Below are positions 1-8,629 of a DNA stretch of 64,000 nucleotides, piece after piece. Position numbers and translations under genes: made by a program. Every line of letters starts with the position of its first letter. The first letter of the stretch is position 1. The notes under the pieces were generated by a model. The model ran no database searches. It had not been told where the DNA came from and was given only the letters and a program-made list of their open reading frames with translations. The stretch spans positions 15,288-79,287 of the forward strand of contig CAZFGK010000016.1 in NCBI GenBank assembly GCA_964518635.1. Reading direction: 5' to 3'. The DNA is from CAZFGK01 sp964518635 (lineage in GTDB: Bacteria; Zixibacteria; MSB-5A5; GN15; FEB-12).

Positions 1-63
1 GCAGCCGCTGATGAAGCGGGTATTTCTATGATTTTGACTGGGGTTCGACATTTTCGGCACTAA
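1..63 (+). CDS. purH: PurH C-terminus (AICAR transformylase/IMP cyclohydrolase), partial
   Basis: The window opens in frame 1 with the last 20 codons of a gene, ending AADEAGISMILTGVRHFRH and a TAA at 61-63. This closely matches the C-terminus I know for the bifunctional purine-biosynthesis enzyme PurH, whose E. coli version ends in a MIFTDMRHFRH-like sequence. PurH catalyses the last two steps to IMP in the cytoplasm. Only this tail is visible, so the call rests on the distinctive RHFRH ending. The next gene starts 68 bases downstream. Confidence 0.75.
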   Translation, partial: AAADEAGISMILTGVRHFRH

Positions 64-130
64 AACCGGCTCAATGCTCTCTTGAAGATAGAGCGGACTC
101 CAACTGATCAACAGGGAACGAAAAAGCAGC

Positions 131-1222
131 ATGACTCAACAGGTGAATCGCGTACGTACACCTTCCCATAGTAATCGAAAGACGCGGTGGGGTGTGTCGG
201 TTGCAGTGCTCTTCATACTAGCAACCGCGATCCAAAGCACACTCAAAGCGTTTCCAAGATTGACTGCCGAGCAAGGGGCGAGTTGTAACCAATGCCATAT
301 CAGTCCGGCGGGGGGTGGAGCTCGCAATGAGTTCGGCAATTACGCTACCGCACTCCAGGAACTCTGTCTTCCGGCCACCAAGAAACTCGTCGAAAAGGAA
401 TACAAACCGCCACGGATTGGTGAAGCACTCCTCGTTGGATTTGATGCCCGCTGGCTGGTGCTTGAAGACCCGCGCATATTTCGAATGCAGACCGATCTTT
501 TTGCGACTCTAGATCTACTCAAGAATCTCAAGTATCACCTGCGATTCTCTGAAATCGGCATTGATGAAAATTACGCTTTGTTGTCGCTACGCAATGAGAG
601 TATTGGCATAAAGATCGGTCGGTTTTATCCGGCATTCGGGCTGCGTCAGGATGATCATACTTCATACACACGTGCAAAAATCGGATTCGGTCCGCGATCA
701 TTCTTGGATGGAGTGTCAGTCTACGCGAATCTTTCCGGTGCCCAGGTATTCGTTGAAGCATTCGATCCGAATCAGCAGGGGATGCTGATCGGACATCTCC
801 TGTATCCAACCACTATCGGCCCATTGAGTGGCTTCGCGGGAGGTTCAGTACGATTTACTGAGACGGTGGTTGGTGGAGGGTATGGGGCGTATCCACATCT
901 CAAGTCTGCATTCGGTGGATTTTCGTATGACCGACTGACACTTACTGCCGAAGGAACACTAATCGGCAACGGGAACGATGCCCTCGTCGGCTATGTTTCC
1001 TCTGTGATGAGATTCGAGTACGGACTTTACGGAATCGTGGACTACAATTTTTTTGATCCAGATCGTAGGCTTGCTTCAGGTACTGAGCAGTTCTGGCGCT
1101 ACTCGATCGAACTCTATCCCCTGCCGTTCGTACAAGTCAGGCCGTCTTATAGCAGATATACCGTCCGTGCCGAAGGTGCCCCGGCAGATCAGTGGTTCGT
1201 GCAGTTTCACTTCGGCTATTGA
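131..1222 (+). CDS. Outer-membrane beta-barrel-like protein with N-terminal CxxCH haem motif
   Basis: This 363-residue protein has a basic N-terminus and a hydrophobic segment at about residues 20-38, probably a signal peptide or anchor. A single CNQCH haem-attachment motif follows at residues 52-56, with a glycine-rich stretch after it (ISPAGGGARNEFG). The rest is rich in alternating aromatic and polar residues and ends in FVQFHFGY, a terminal aromatic as in outer-membrane barrels. One haem at the mouth of a barrel would suit an electron-transfer or redox role, but that is inference. The next gene, also with a haem-like motif, starts 8 bases after the stop, so the two are probably co-transcribed. 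I do not recognise a named family. Confidence 0.6.
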   Translation: MTQQVNRVRTPSHSNRKTRWGVSVAVLFILATAIQSTLKAFPRLTAEQGASCNQCHISPAGGGARNEFGNYATALQELCLPATKKLVEKEYKPPRIGEALLVGFDARWLVLEDPRIFRMQTDLFATLDLLKNLKYHLRFSEIGIDENYALLSLRNESIGIKIGRFYPAFGLRQDDHTSYTRAKIGFGPRSFLDGVSVYANLSGAQVFVEAFDPNQQGMLIGHLLYPTTIGPLSGFAGGSVRFTETVVGGGYGAYPHLKSAFGGFSYDRLTLTAEGTLIGNGNDALVGYVSSVMRFEYGLYGIVDYNFFDPDRRLASGTEQFWRYSIELYPLPFVQVRPSYSRYTVRAEGAPADQWFVQFHFGY

Positions 1223-1230
1223 GAACAACA

Positions 1231-2286
1231 ATGAAGAGTCTCAACTTTCAATTTCTTACCCTTGGCACGCTGCTATTGCTGAGTTGTCAGGATCTCGGCA
1301 TACAACCCGATCCTCCAGCTGCGGTCGTTCCATCAATTAGCATTGATGACATTTTCCTGCAAGAAGGGGAGACACGGTCGTTTGAAGTATCGCTGAGTGA
1401 ACCGACGACCGTCGATGTCTCGTTCACCTGCACATTTCTCGATGGACTTGCCACTGGTGGGGCAGATTTTTCGGGAGTGAACGGAGTGCGGACTATTCCG
1501 GCCGGGATTCGTTCGCTTGATATCGATGTCACAGCTCTAGTCGATCTGTTCAACGAAGCGAATGAGAATTTTTCAGTCCGGCTCACCAACGGTGTCAACG
1601 GAGTCTTCACCGATTCAGTCGGTACAGCGACGATTCTGGGCACTAACGAGCCGATTCTTCAGGTTGCTGACATAACCATTGCCGAGGCGGAGGCCGCGTC
1701 GATTCAGGTCACGACATCAATCATCTCAAATGTGGACATCACCTTCAACTGGATCACTCAGTCCGGTTCCGCAACAGCAGGAACAGATTATGTTGGTGCC
1801 TCTGGTACCGGCACTATTTTCGCAAACACTCTATCGGCCGGAATCGTGGTTCAGGTGAACACCGATGCACTTACTGAAGGGGAAGAGAGCTTCCGTATTC
1901 AAATTTCGAATGCAGTGAATGCAGTTATTGGTGATGAGTTTGGGACCGTTACCATCCCCGCCAATACCGCTCCAGTCAGTTTTGCCAGTCAGGTTCGCCC
2001 GTTGCTCACTGGCAGTTGCGCAATTGCGGGATGCCATGGTGGAGGTTCGAGTGACGGAGGTCTCGCACTCGGGAGTGCAACGTACGCTCAGGTACGAAAC
2101 GGAACTGGTTTCAACGGAACGATCATTTCAAATCCACCTGTTGGCGCAAACAGTACCCTCTATCGTGTGCTCACCAGCTCTCCTCCGTCGGGAATAGATC
2201 GAATGCCGGATGGTGGCCCATTCTTTAGCCCAGCCCAGCAGCAGATTATCAAGGACTGGATTGATCAGGGTGCATTGGACAATTAG
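1231..2286 (+). CDS. Lipoprotein with two Calx-beta domains and a C-terminal cytochrome-like CX4CH domain
   Basis: I start this at ATG 1231, 8 bases after the upstream stop; the longer reading overlaps the previous gene and lacks a signal peptide. The 351-residue product begins with a lipoprotein signal (LLLLSCQ). Two Calx-beta-type repeats follow at about residues 30-135 and 140-245, recognised by FLQEGETRSFEVSLSEPTTVDV and TEGEESFRIQISN-like stretches. The last hundred residues hold CAIAGCH (C263, C268, H269), then SDGGLALGSATYAQV and a MPDGG...IKDWIDQGALDN ending. That is the layout of cytochrome-like surface domains common in FCB and planctomycete proteins. The motif is CX4CH rather than CxxCH, so haem binding is likely but unproven. 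Probable role: an envelope-anchored partner of the preceding barrel. Confidence 0.7.
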   Translation: MKSLNFQFLTLGTLLLLSCQDLGIQPDPPAAVVPSISIDDIFLQEGETRSFEVSLSEPTTVDVSFTCTFLDGLATGGADFSGVNGVRTIPAGIRSLDIDVTALVDLFNEANENFSVRLTNGVNGVFTDSVGTATILGTNEPILQVADITIAEAEAASIQVTTSIISNVDITFNWITQSGSATAGTDYVGASGTGTIFANTLSAGIVVQVNTDALTEGEESFRIQISNAVNAVIGDEFGTVTIPANTAPVSFASQVRPLLTGSCAIAGCHGGGSSDGGLALGSATYAQVRNGTGFNGTIISNPPVGANSTLYRVLTSSPPSGIDRMPDGGPFFSPAQQQIIKDWIDQGALDN

Positions 2287-2299
2287 AAAGGATGATACC

Positions 2300-2953
2300 A
2301 TGAAATTAGTTTCTTTTTCGAAGATGTGCCGCACAGTCATCCTGATTATTTCTCTTACATCTGCTTCAACTTTTGCGGCTACATTTGTGTTGGATTCTTC
2401 GAAAAAATCTGATTCGGTTTTCTTTCGTTCACAGGCAAAACTTGAATTTATCGAAGGGGTTACTACACAGATAGCCGGGCATTTCGATTTCAATCCTGCG
2501 GTACTCAATGATTCGGCGCGAGGTATTCTTCAGGTAGATCTGCGAACGCTTAGAACAGAGATCTCGACACGTGACGAGCACATGCGGGAGAATCATCTGC
2601 ATACAGAGAAATTTCCGTATGCTTATTTCGAGTTGATTGCGATCGATGATCTTCCCATTGCATGGAAGGCAGATACAACCTACACCCTCAAAGCCAGAGG
2701 GTATTTCTACATTCATGGTGTGAAGCGGAAGCTGACCTCCCAGATTTCCGCGATGCAGTCGAGTATGGGGAACCGTCAGGTACTGGCCGTCCGGACCACT
2801 TTTTCAGTGAATCTCGACAGTTTCAAAATTCCGCGCCCGAAAGCACTGTTTCTGAAACTGGCCGAAACGATGAACATTGAGGTTATCTTCAAGGGGTACA
2901 GTGGCTTGGAAGCTATGCCCCTCACACTTCCAGACTGGCCGGAACTCAAGTAA
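2300..2953 (+). CDS. YceI-family periplasmic protein
   Basis: ATG 2300 follows AAAGGATGA and gives 217 residues with a clear signal peptide (VILIISLTSASTFAA). The body matches the YceI lipocalin-like family: AKLEFIEGVTTQIAGHFDF near the start, a DLRTLRTEISTRDEHMRENHL block, then FPYAYFELIAI and a repeated KARGYFYIHGVKRKL strand. YceI proteins bind isoprenoid-type lipids in the periplasm and are often encoded beside cytochromes, which fits the two haem-motif genes just upstream. The gap to the upstream gene is 13 bases, so it is probably the last gene of a three-gene unit. Confidence 0.8.
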   Translation: MKLVSFSKMCRTVILIISLTSASTFAATFVLDSSKKSDSVFFRSQAKLEFIEGVTTQIAGHFDFNPAVLNDSARGILQVDLRTLRTEISTRDEHMRENHLHTEKFPYAYFELIAIDDLPIAWKADTTYTLKARGYFYIHGVKRKLTSQISAMQSSMGNRQVLAVRTTFSVNLDSFKIPRPKALFLKLAETMNIEVIFKGYSGLEAMPLTLPDWPELK

Positions 2954-3025
2954 GTTTTTCAGGTTCAAGCTTGTAGCTTTTCGTCCGAAAGGGTAGATTA
3001 GTGCAACTGAAACGAAGAGGACGAT

Positions 3026-3499
3026 GTGGATAACCGCACTCTTGAAATCATCTTCCAGCTCGTCGAACAGATCCAGGCAAACAATGGTGCTCTGCCGACT
3101 CTCGAAGCATCTCTCCTCAGTCTCAAGGAACTTGGGTTTGAAGAGGATGAAATTCGTCAGGCACACGTGTGGCTGTCAGACCGACACGCCGGTGCACCCG
3201 ATCGCTTGTATGAGGGGATCCCTCGTATCCATGCCCCGCATCGCATTTTGACTCCGGAAGAACGTCTGCAGGTTTCTCCTGAAGCATATGGTCTGTTGCT
3301 GACCCTCCTGAATCTTGGCGTCGTCGATCCGGAACAGTTTGAATCGTCGCTTGAGAAGGCATTTGTCTATGGCATCCGCCCGGTCAATGTCGATCAGATC
3401 AAGTGGATTGCATCTGGGGTGGTTTCCGGAGAGTTCAGCTCGGATGATAACGAAGAGCTCAATCAGATTTACCTCGATCCCCCGGGACGAGTCAACTAG
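3026..3499 (+). CDS. Smg/DUF494-like protein
   Basis: This 157-residue cytoplasmic protein starts at GTG 3026, preceded by AAGAGG at 3015-3020. It has the pattern of the DUF494 (Smg) family: an N-terminal helix LEIIFQLVEQ, then LSLKELGFEEDEIRQAHVWLSD, and a C-terminal half with VDPEQFESSLEKAF and VNVDQIKWIASGVVSGE. The family has no firmly established function; Smg sits beside smf/dprA and topA in proteobacteria. Here the neighbour downstream is coaBC. The match is by pattern only and I hold it moderately. Confidence 0.6.
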   Translation: MDNRTLEIIFQLVEQIQANNGALPTLEASLLSLKELGFEEDEIRQAHVWLSDRHAGAPDRLYEGIPRIHAPHRILTPEERLQVSPEAYGLLLTLLNLGVVDPEQFESSLEKAFVYGIRPVNVDQIKWIASGVVSGEFSSDDNEELNQIYLDPPGRVN

Positions 3500-3558
3500 A
3501 CAAGGCTGAGCAGGTCGGGATGAGTTTCCACTCATCTCGGCAACTCACAGGTCATCAG

Positions 3559-4773
3559 ATGTCACTTACTAACACAAAAATCTTGATCGGCGTCAGCGGC
3601 GGCATCGCTGCCTATAAGATTCCGAACCTTGTTCGTCTGCTTCGCAAAGCCGGAGCCGAGGTGCAGGTGATGATGACCGACTCAGCGCGTGAATTTGTCA
3701 CGCCACTCACCTTCGAAGCGGTCTCGCAGCGTCCGGTCTACACCTCGCTTTGGCAAGGGGGATCCGGTATGATCGCGACTCGTCATATTGATCTGGCTAC
3801 CTGGCCCGATCTGGTTCTCGTTGCTCCTGCTACGGCAAATCTTCTTGCGAAACTAGCATGGGGACTCGCTGATGATTTCGTTACGACGGTTCTCTCCGCA
3901 ACACCAAAGCCGATATTGCTCTCACCTGCGATGAATCCGGAGATGTGGGAGAATCGTGCGACACAGGAGAATCTGGTTCGCCTCAAACATCTCGGTTACG
4001 AGATTATCGATCCGGATGAGGGCTCGATGGCCTGCGAAACCGTCGGTGTTGGTCGCATGCCCGAGCCGGAAGCACTCTTCTCCGTGATCGAAAAATATCT
4101 GGAAGAAGAGTCCGAGCTTCGTGAGAAATTGTCTGGACGAAAAGTGATAGTCACGGCCGGGCCCACACGGGAAGCAATCGATCCGGTTCGCTATCTCTCG
4201 AATCGAAGTTCCGGCAAGATGGGATATGCCATCGCTCGCGCTGCCGTACGAGCCGGAGCCGAAACCACTCTCATCAGTGGACCGGTCTCGCTTGATCCGG
4301 TACGGGGTGCGTCGATGCAGTACATCGAAACCACCGATTCACTCTGCCGGGAAGTGCTCTCCCATTTTGCTGATGCAGATTGTCTGATCATGGCGGCAGC
4401 GCCGGCTGATTTTACTCCCACAACAATTTCGAAAACGAAAATCAAGAAGCACGCGGGGAGTCTTCCCGATCTGCCGCTCTCTCCGACCGTCGACATTCTT
4501 GCCAAAGTGTCGAAGACTCGCAAAGCACATCAGCGGGTGGTTGGTTTTGCCCTTGAAACTGATCACGCTCTCGCCAATGCCAAAACAAAGCTGACTGAAA
4601 AGATACTCGACCTGATTGTTCTCAATTCCTTATCCGATCCCGGTGCCGGATTTGAACATGATACCAATAAGCTCACGCTTATCCACAAAGGTGGGAATTC
4701 GGAGGACTGGCCGCTCATGTCGAAGCGGGAAGCGGCGATCCGCCTGATTCGAACTGTCGCGAATCTTTTCTAG
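3559..4773 (+). CDS. coaBC: Bifunctional phosphopantothenoylcysteine decarboxylase/phosphopantothenate-cysteine ligase
   Basis: This cytoplasmic enzyme makes 4'-phosphopantetheine from 4'-phosphopantothenate and cysteine in CoA biosynthesis. The N-terminal flavoprotein decarboxylase (CoaC) shows GVSGGIAAYKIPNLVRLLRK, the active-site histidine in RHIDLATWPD, the PAMNPEMW signature and the substrate-flap cysteine in MACETVGVGRMPEP. The C-terminal ligase (CoaB) begins near residue 193 with KVIVTAGPTREAIDPVRYLSNRSSGKMG. It ends with the VGFALETDHALANAKTKL and NKLTLI regions. I choose ATG 3559 (404 residues) because homology begins directly after it; the reading frame stays open upstream to 3520. 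It is full length for the family. Confidence 0.95.
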   Translation: MSLTNTKILIGVSGGIAAYKIPNLVRLLRKAGAEVQVMMTDSAREFVTPLTFEAVSQRPVYTSLWQGGSGMIATRHIDLATWPDLVLVAPATANLLAKLAWGLADDFVTTVLSATPKPILLSPAMNPEMWENRATQENLVRLKHLGYEIIDPDEGSMACETVGVGRMPEPEALFSVIEKYLEEESELREKLSGRKVIVTAGPTREAIDPVRYLSNRSSGKMGYAIARAAVRAGAETTLISGPVSLDPVRGASMQYIETTDSLCREVLSHFADADCLIMAAAPADFTPTTISKTKIKKHAGSLPDLPLSPTVDILAKVSKTRKAHQRVVGFALETDHALANAKTKLTEKILDLIVLNSLSDPGAGFEHDTNKLTLIHKGGNSEDWPLMSKREAAIRLIRTVANLF

Positions 4774-4833
4774 TCACATTCTGTCCACATCACCCTGTGG
4801 GCAACAAAGTGCGCTAATAGTTTTTTCGAAAAT

Positions 4834-5673
4834 GTGATGGCGAATTCGCCAAAGGGCTTTACGCTTACGATCTTGCCGCCTACGTTCACCATCGACATGG
4901 GAAAGAACGAACACAAACATCACGCATCAAATGAGCTTTCAAATCGTGGAAGTGATATTACCCTTACTCGTGAGTTGCTCCAGCATGCCATTGAGGCGGA
5001 GCGATCACTCGGAACTGACTCGATCATTCTGAATCGAACTACGAAAGTTGACATTCCCAAAGTACAGATCAGCAGTAGTCTTGCCGAAGCAGAAATTCTA
5101 TATCCCAGTCTGGAAGCGCATCGAGAGGCAATTTGTAATTGCCAGAAATGTCCTCTGGGCGCGACGCGTAACAAGTTTGTGTATGGGGTTGGTCATCCGA
5201 AGGCGCGTGTCCTGTTTATCGGTGAAGGGCCGGGGGCAGATGAAGACCGTATCGGTGAACCATTCGTCGGTCGGGCCGGACAACTCCTCGACAAGATTCT
5301 CATCTCTATCGAGCTGAATCGTGAGATCGCCTATATCGCGAATGTGGTCAAGTGCCGTCCCCCGGGCAATCGGGTCCCATCGCCGGAAGAGATGACCGCC
5401 TGTCGTCCGTATCTGAATGAACAGATTCGCCTGATCAAACCTGATCTGATCTGTTGTTTGGGGCGGACTGCCTCACTTGCCATGCTGCCGCATACAAAGG
5501 AGTTTTCACTCCTGAAAATTCGCCAGCAATGGCATGATGTGATGGGGATCCCGACGATTGTCACCTATCATCCAGCAGCGTTGCTGCGTGACCCGAAATA
5601 TAAACGGGACTGCTGGGAGGATATGAAACTTCTCAAGGCCCGATATGACCTTCTTCCGAAGAGAGTTGGATAG
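4834..5673 (+). CDS. Family 4 (Fe-S) uracil-DNA glycosylase
   Basis: This base-excision-repair enzyme removes uracil from DNA. The catalytic domain starts near residue 90 with the iron-sulphur cysteines CNCQKC. It continues with GVGHPKARVLFIGEGPGADEDRIGEPFVGRAGQLLDKIL (motif 1), NVVKCRPPGNRVPSPEEMTAC (two further cluster cysteines) and YHPAALLRDP (motif 2). These are hallmarks of the thermostable family 4 type, also related to the DNA-polymerase-like UDGs of phages. The first 90 or so residues are a poorly conserved, low-complexity extension. The start is uncertain: GTG 4834, ATG 4837 and ATG 4897 are all possible and none has a strong Shine-Dalgarno. Confidence 0.9.
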   Translation: MMANSPKGFTLTILPPTFTIDMGKNEHKHHASNELSNRGSDITLTRELLQHAIEAERSLGTDSIILNRTTKVDIPKVQISSSLAEAEILYPSLEAHREAICNCQKCPLGATRNKFVYGVGHPKARVLFIGEGPGADEDRIGEPFVGRAGQLLDKILISIELNREIAYIANVVKCRPPGNRVPSPEEMTACRPYLNEQIRLIKPDLICCLGRTASLAMLPHTKEFSLLKIRQQWHDVMGIPTIVTYHPAALLRDPKYKRDCWEDMKLLKARYDLLPKRVG

Positions 5674-5721
5674 CATGAGGGAGGTTGCAATTGGACAGAA
5701 TATTAGTTACCTATTTGACTT

Positions 5722-7149
5722 ATGTCAGATGTTCAAAGAAAGAAAGGTTCACTTGAGCCGCCGCACTCGATTGATGCTGAGATAGCAGTCTTAGGTTCGA
5801 TCATGAAGGACCCGGAAGCCATGAACCGGGTAGTAGAAGTGATCGATAGCGAAGTCCACTTTTACAGTTTAAGACATCGTAAAATATTCGCGGCAATTCT
5901 AGAGCTATACAAATTATCCTTGCCATTCGACCTCTCAATGGTAAGTGAAAAGCTGCTATCTACCGGCAATTTGGATTCGATTGGAGGTCGGTCTACTCTA
6001 GTCGAAATCGTCGAAATGGTTGGAGCTACGGCGCACGCAAGGCATTTTGCAGATATTGTTCTAGAAAGGTCACTGCTTAGGCAGCTAGTTCAAGCGTCTT
6101 CAGAAGTTTCCGAAAACTGTTACAGATCAGGCGTGTCCGCAGACGAGCTGTTAGATCAGGCAGAATCTGTCATTTTTCAACTTTCAGAGTACAAGTTAAG
6201 AAAAGGTTTCGTATCGATAGACAAGCCTGTTGAGACAATTTTTACTAGAATTCAGTCTGACCCTGATGATCCCATTTTTCATGATATCGTAAAGACGGGG
6301 TATTCTAGGCTAGATGAATTGATAGAGGGTCTTCACAAAGGTGATCTTGTGATTATAGCAGGAAGACCAGCAATGGGAAAAACTGCACTAGCAATGAACA
6401 TTGCAGAAAACATAGCACTCGGTAGTAAGCTTCCCGTTGGCATATTTTCCCTAGAAATGTCAAAGGAGCAGTTAGTTACCAGAATGTTGTGCGGACAGGC
6501 CAGAGTAAACGCGAAAAAAATTAGAAGGGGACACCTTAGCAACGTAGAGGTCGATGCCCTTACAAGAGCTGGTGGCCCTTTGGCACTCGCTCCGATATAT
6601 ATTGACGATTCATCGACACTTACTTCACTAGAGTTGAAAGCAAAGGCACGTAGACTAAAGCAACAAGTTCCCACCCTAAGCGCAATCATTGTTGATTATT
6701 TGCAATTAATGACTGCATCGGGAGGGTTTGAAAATAGACAACAAGAAGTTGCCCTAATTACTAGAAGCATGAAATCAATTGCTAAGGATCTTAACATACC
6801 CGTGATAGCAATTTCACAACTTTCTAGAATGGTCGAACAGAGAGGTAAGGATCGAGTCCCGCAATTGTCCGATTTGCGAGAGTCAGGAGCAATTGAACAA
6901 GATGCTGACATAGTTATGTTCGTTTATCGGGAAGAATACTACCTCAACCAAACAGAACGAAATGATCCCGACAATTACGCAAAGCTTGGTAAGGCTGAAG
7001 TGATTGTTGCGAAGCAAAGAAACGGTCCGACTGGGTCCGCTCATCTAGTATTTCTGAAAGAATATACTAGGTTTGAGAATCTTTCAGTCGAGAGTGAAAT
7101 TGATGCACGAGAAGACAGAATTAAACAATCTGGCTACTCTCCTCTGTAA
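5722..7149 (+). CDS. dnaB: Replicative DNA helicase DnaB
   Basis: This 475-residue hexameric helicase unwinds DNA at the replication fork. The N-terminal domain begins PPHSIDAEIAVLGSIMKDPEA. The RecA-like C-terminal domain has Walker A GRPAMGKTALAMN, the SLEMSKEQLVTRMLC stretch, Walker B IIVDYLQLM, NRQQEVALITRSMKSIAKDLNIPVIAISQLSR and the DLRESGAIEQDADIVMFVYREEYY motif. Length is normal and no motif is missing. Base composition is odd: hand counts give 26, 28 and 24 GC per 60 bases in lines 6421, 6481 and 6661, against 38 and 31 in radA lines 7441 and 7681. AGA, CTA and ATA codons are common here and rare in the neighbours. No clear ribosome-binding site precedes the ATG. Confidence 0.96.
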   Translation: MSDVQRKKGSLEPPHSIDAEIAVLGSIMKDPEAMNRVVEVIDSEVHFYSLRHRKIFAAILELYKLSLPFDLSMVSEKLLSTGNLDSIGGRSTLVEIVEMVGATAHARHFADIVLERSLLRQLVQASSEVSENCYRSGVSADELLDQAESVIFQLSEYKLRKGFVSIDKPVETIFTRIQSDPDDPIFHDIVKTGYSRLDELIEGLHKGDLVIIAGRPAMGKTALAMNIAENIALGSKLPVGIFSLEMSKEQLVTRMLCGQARVNAKKIRRGHLSNVEVDALTRAGGPLALAPIYIDDSSTLTSLELKAKARRLKQQVPTLSAIIVDYLQLMTASGGFENRQQEVALITRSMKSIAKDLNIPVIAISQLSRMVEQRGKDRVPQLSDLRESGAIEQDADIVMFVYREEYYLNQTERNDPDNYAKLGKAEVIVAKQRNGPTGSAHLVFLKEYTRFENLSVESEIDAREDRIKQSGYSPL

Positions 7150-7196
7150 TAGAATTTAATCGTGATAAAATACGAAGCATAGGATAGGCTTCCCTC

Positions 7197-8558
7197 ATGG
7201 CGATGATCAAGGCAGCACAAAAGACACTCTATGTCTGTGCACAGTGTGGGGCAGGACATCAGAAATGGCAGGGGCAATGCCGGGAATGTGGTGCCTGGAA
7301 TTCTCTCGCCGAAGAACGTCTGAGCAGCTCCAAGAAAAAGCACGCCAGCAACGCCCCGGAATCAGTTTCACTCGCATCGATCAAACCAAGCCAATTGTCC
7401 GGTCTCTTGAGCGGGATTGCTGAGTTTGATCGTGTGCTTGGCGGCGGTCTGGTTCGCGGCATGAGTGTGCTTCTCTCCGGTGATCCGGGGATCGGCAAAT
7501 CGACGCTCTTGTTGCAGGCAGCCGCTAGTTATGCCGCCCTCGGAGCGAGAGTCCTCTATGTCGCCGGGGAAGAATCACTCGATCAGATCAAACTTCGCGC
7601 CACACGACTCGGTCTGAAAGATTCATCGCTGGAAGTTGTGTCATCGACCGTGGTCGATGAACTCGCCGCTTTGCTTTCATCCAAGCCGTTTGATGTGCTC
7701 TTGGTCGATTCAGTGCAGACTCTTTCGAGTCCGCTCTTTGATTCACCTCCCGGAACTGTCGCGCAGGTGCGTGAGTCGGCATACCAACTTACGTTGATCG
7801 CCAAAAGTTCGGGGACAAGTGTGATCATGATCGGTCATGTGACCAAAGAGGGGCTGGTCGCTGGTCCCAAAGTGCTTGAACATATTGTCGATACGGTGCT
7901 GACCTTTGAAGGGGATCAGACCCATCTGCATCGCATTTTGCGCGCGACAAAAAACAGATTCGGCAGCACCAGTGAAATCGGCGTTTTTCGCATGACCGCA
8001 CGAGGGCTCGAAGAGGTCGCGAATCCGTCGGCAGTCTTTCTTGGTCAACATGAGAAACCAACCCCCGGCTCGGCAGTGACCGCAATCTGCGAGGGAACCC
8101 GCACGATTCTCGTCGAAGTGCAGGCCCTTGTCACATCGGCTGCCTACGGCAGCCCGCAACGTGTCGCCAGTGGAATCGATCAGCGGAAATTGAGTTTGCT
8201 GCTGGCGATTCTCGAAAAGCGGGAAGGGTACCCACTCTCGCAGCAGGACGTATTTGTTTCTGTGACAGGTGGGCTTCGTCTGGTCGAACCAGCAGCAGAT
8301 GCCGCCTTTGCGACGGCGATTATCTCTTCACTCACCAATCGACCGGTTGCCTCGCGGATGGTGGTGGTTGGAGAACTTGGACTCAGCGGAGAGATGCGTC
8401 CGGTCAGTCAGCTTGAACAGCGCATCAGTGAAGCAGCCCGTCTCGGCTTTACATCACTCGCCGTTCCGAAGCAATCGATGGAGAAAAGTGGGAATTCGAC
8501 CGGCTCAGTGCATCAGGTCGCCGATGTTGCCGGACTGATGCAAATTGTCTTCGATTGA
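7197..8558 (+). CDS. radA: DNA repair protein RadA (Sms)
   Basis: RadA is a RecA/DnaB-like ATPase that drives branch migration during recombinational repair. The 453-residue product shows all expected parts. There is an N-terminal four-cysteine zinc finger (CAQCGAGHQKWQGQCRECGAWNS), Walker A GDPGIGKSTLL and Walker B FDVLLVDSVQTL. The RadA-specific KNRFGSTSEIG motif follows, then a C-terminal Lon-protease-like domain (PAADAAFATAIISSLTNRP and VGELGLSGEMRPV). It lies 47 bases after dnaB and has the ordinary GC-rich codon use of the region, unlike dnaB. Confidence 0.96.
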   Translation: MAMIKAAQKTLYVCAQCGAGHQKWQGQCRECGAWNSLAEERLSSSKKKHASNAPESVSLASIKPSQLSGLLSGIAEFDRVLGGGLVRGMSVLLSGDPGIGKSTLLLQAAASYAALGARVLYVAGEESLDQIKLRATRLGLKDSSLEVVSSTVVDELAALLSSKPFDVLLVDSVQTLSSPLFDSPPGTVAQVRESAYQLTLIAKSSGTSVIMIGHVTKEGLVAGPKVLEHIVDTVLTFEGDQTHLHRILRATKNRFGSTSEIGVFRMTARGLEEVANPSAVFLGQHEKPTPGSAVTAICEGTRTILVEVQALVTSAAYGSPQRVASGIDQRKLSLLLAILEKREGYPLSQQDVFVSVTGGLRLVEPAADAAFATAIISSLTNRPVASRMVVVGELGLSGEMRPVSQLEQRISEAARLGFTSLAVPKQSMEKSGNSTGSVHQVADVAGLMQIVFD

Positions 8559-8629
8559 CTCAACTGATTTCAACTTGCTGCTGACTTCTGGCTGACAATC
8601 TCTCTTGTAACAACTATTCTCTCCGGCTC

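Noticed and set aside
4776..4806. TGTCCACA and TGTGGGCA near dnaB, resembling DnaA boxes
   Set aside because: Only one weak pair, no cluster and no AT-rich unwinding region; it may simply be a short hairpin after coaBC.
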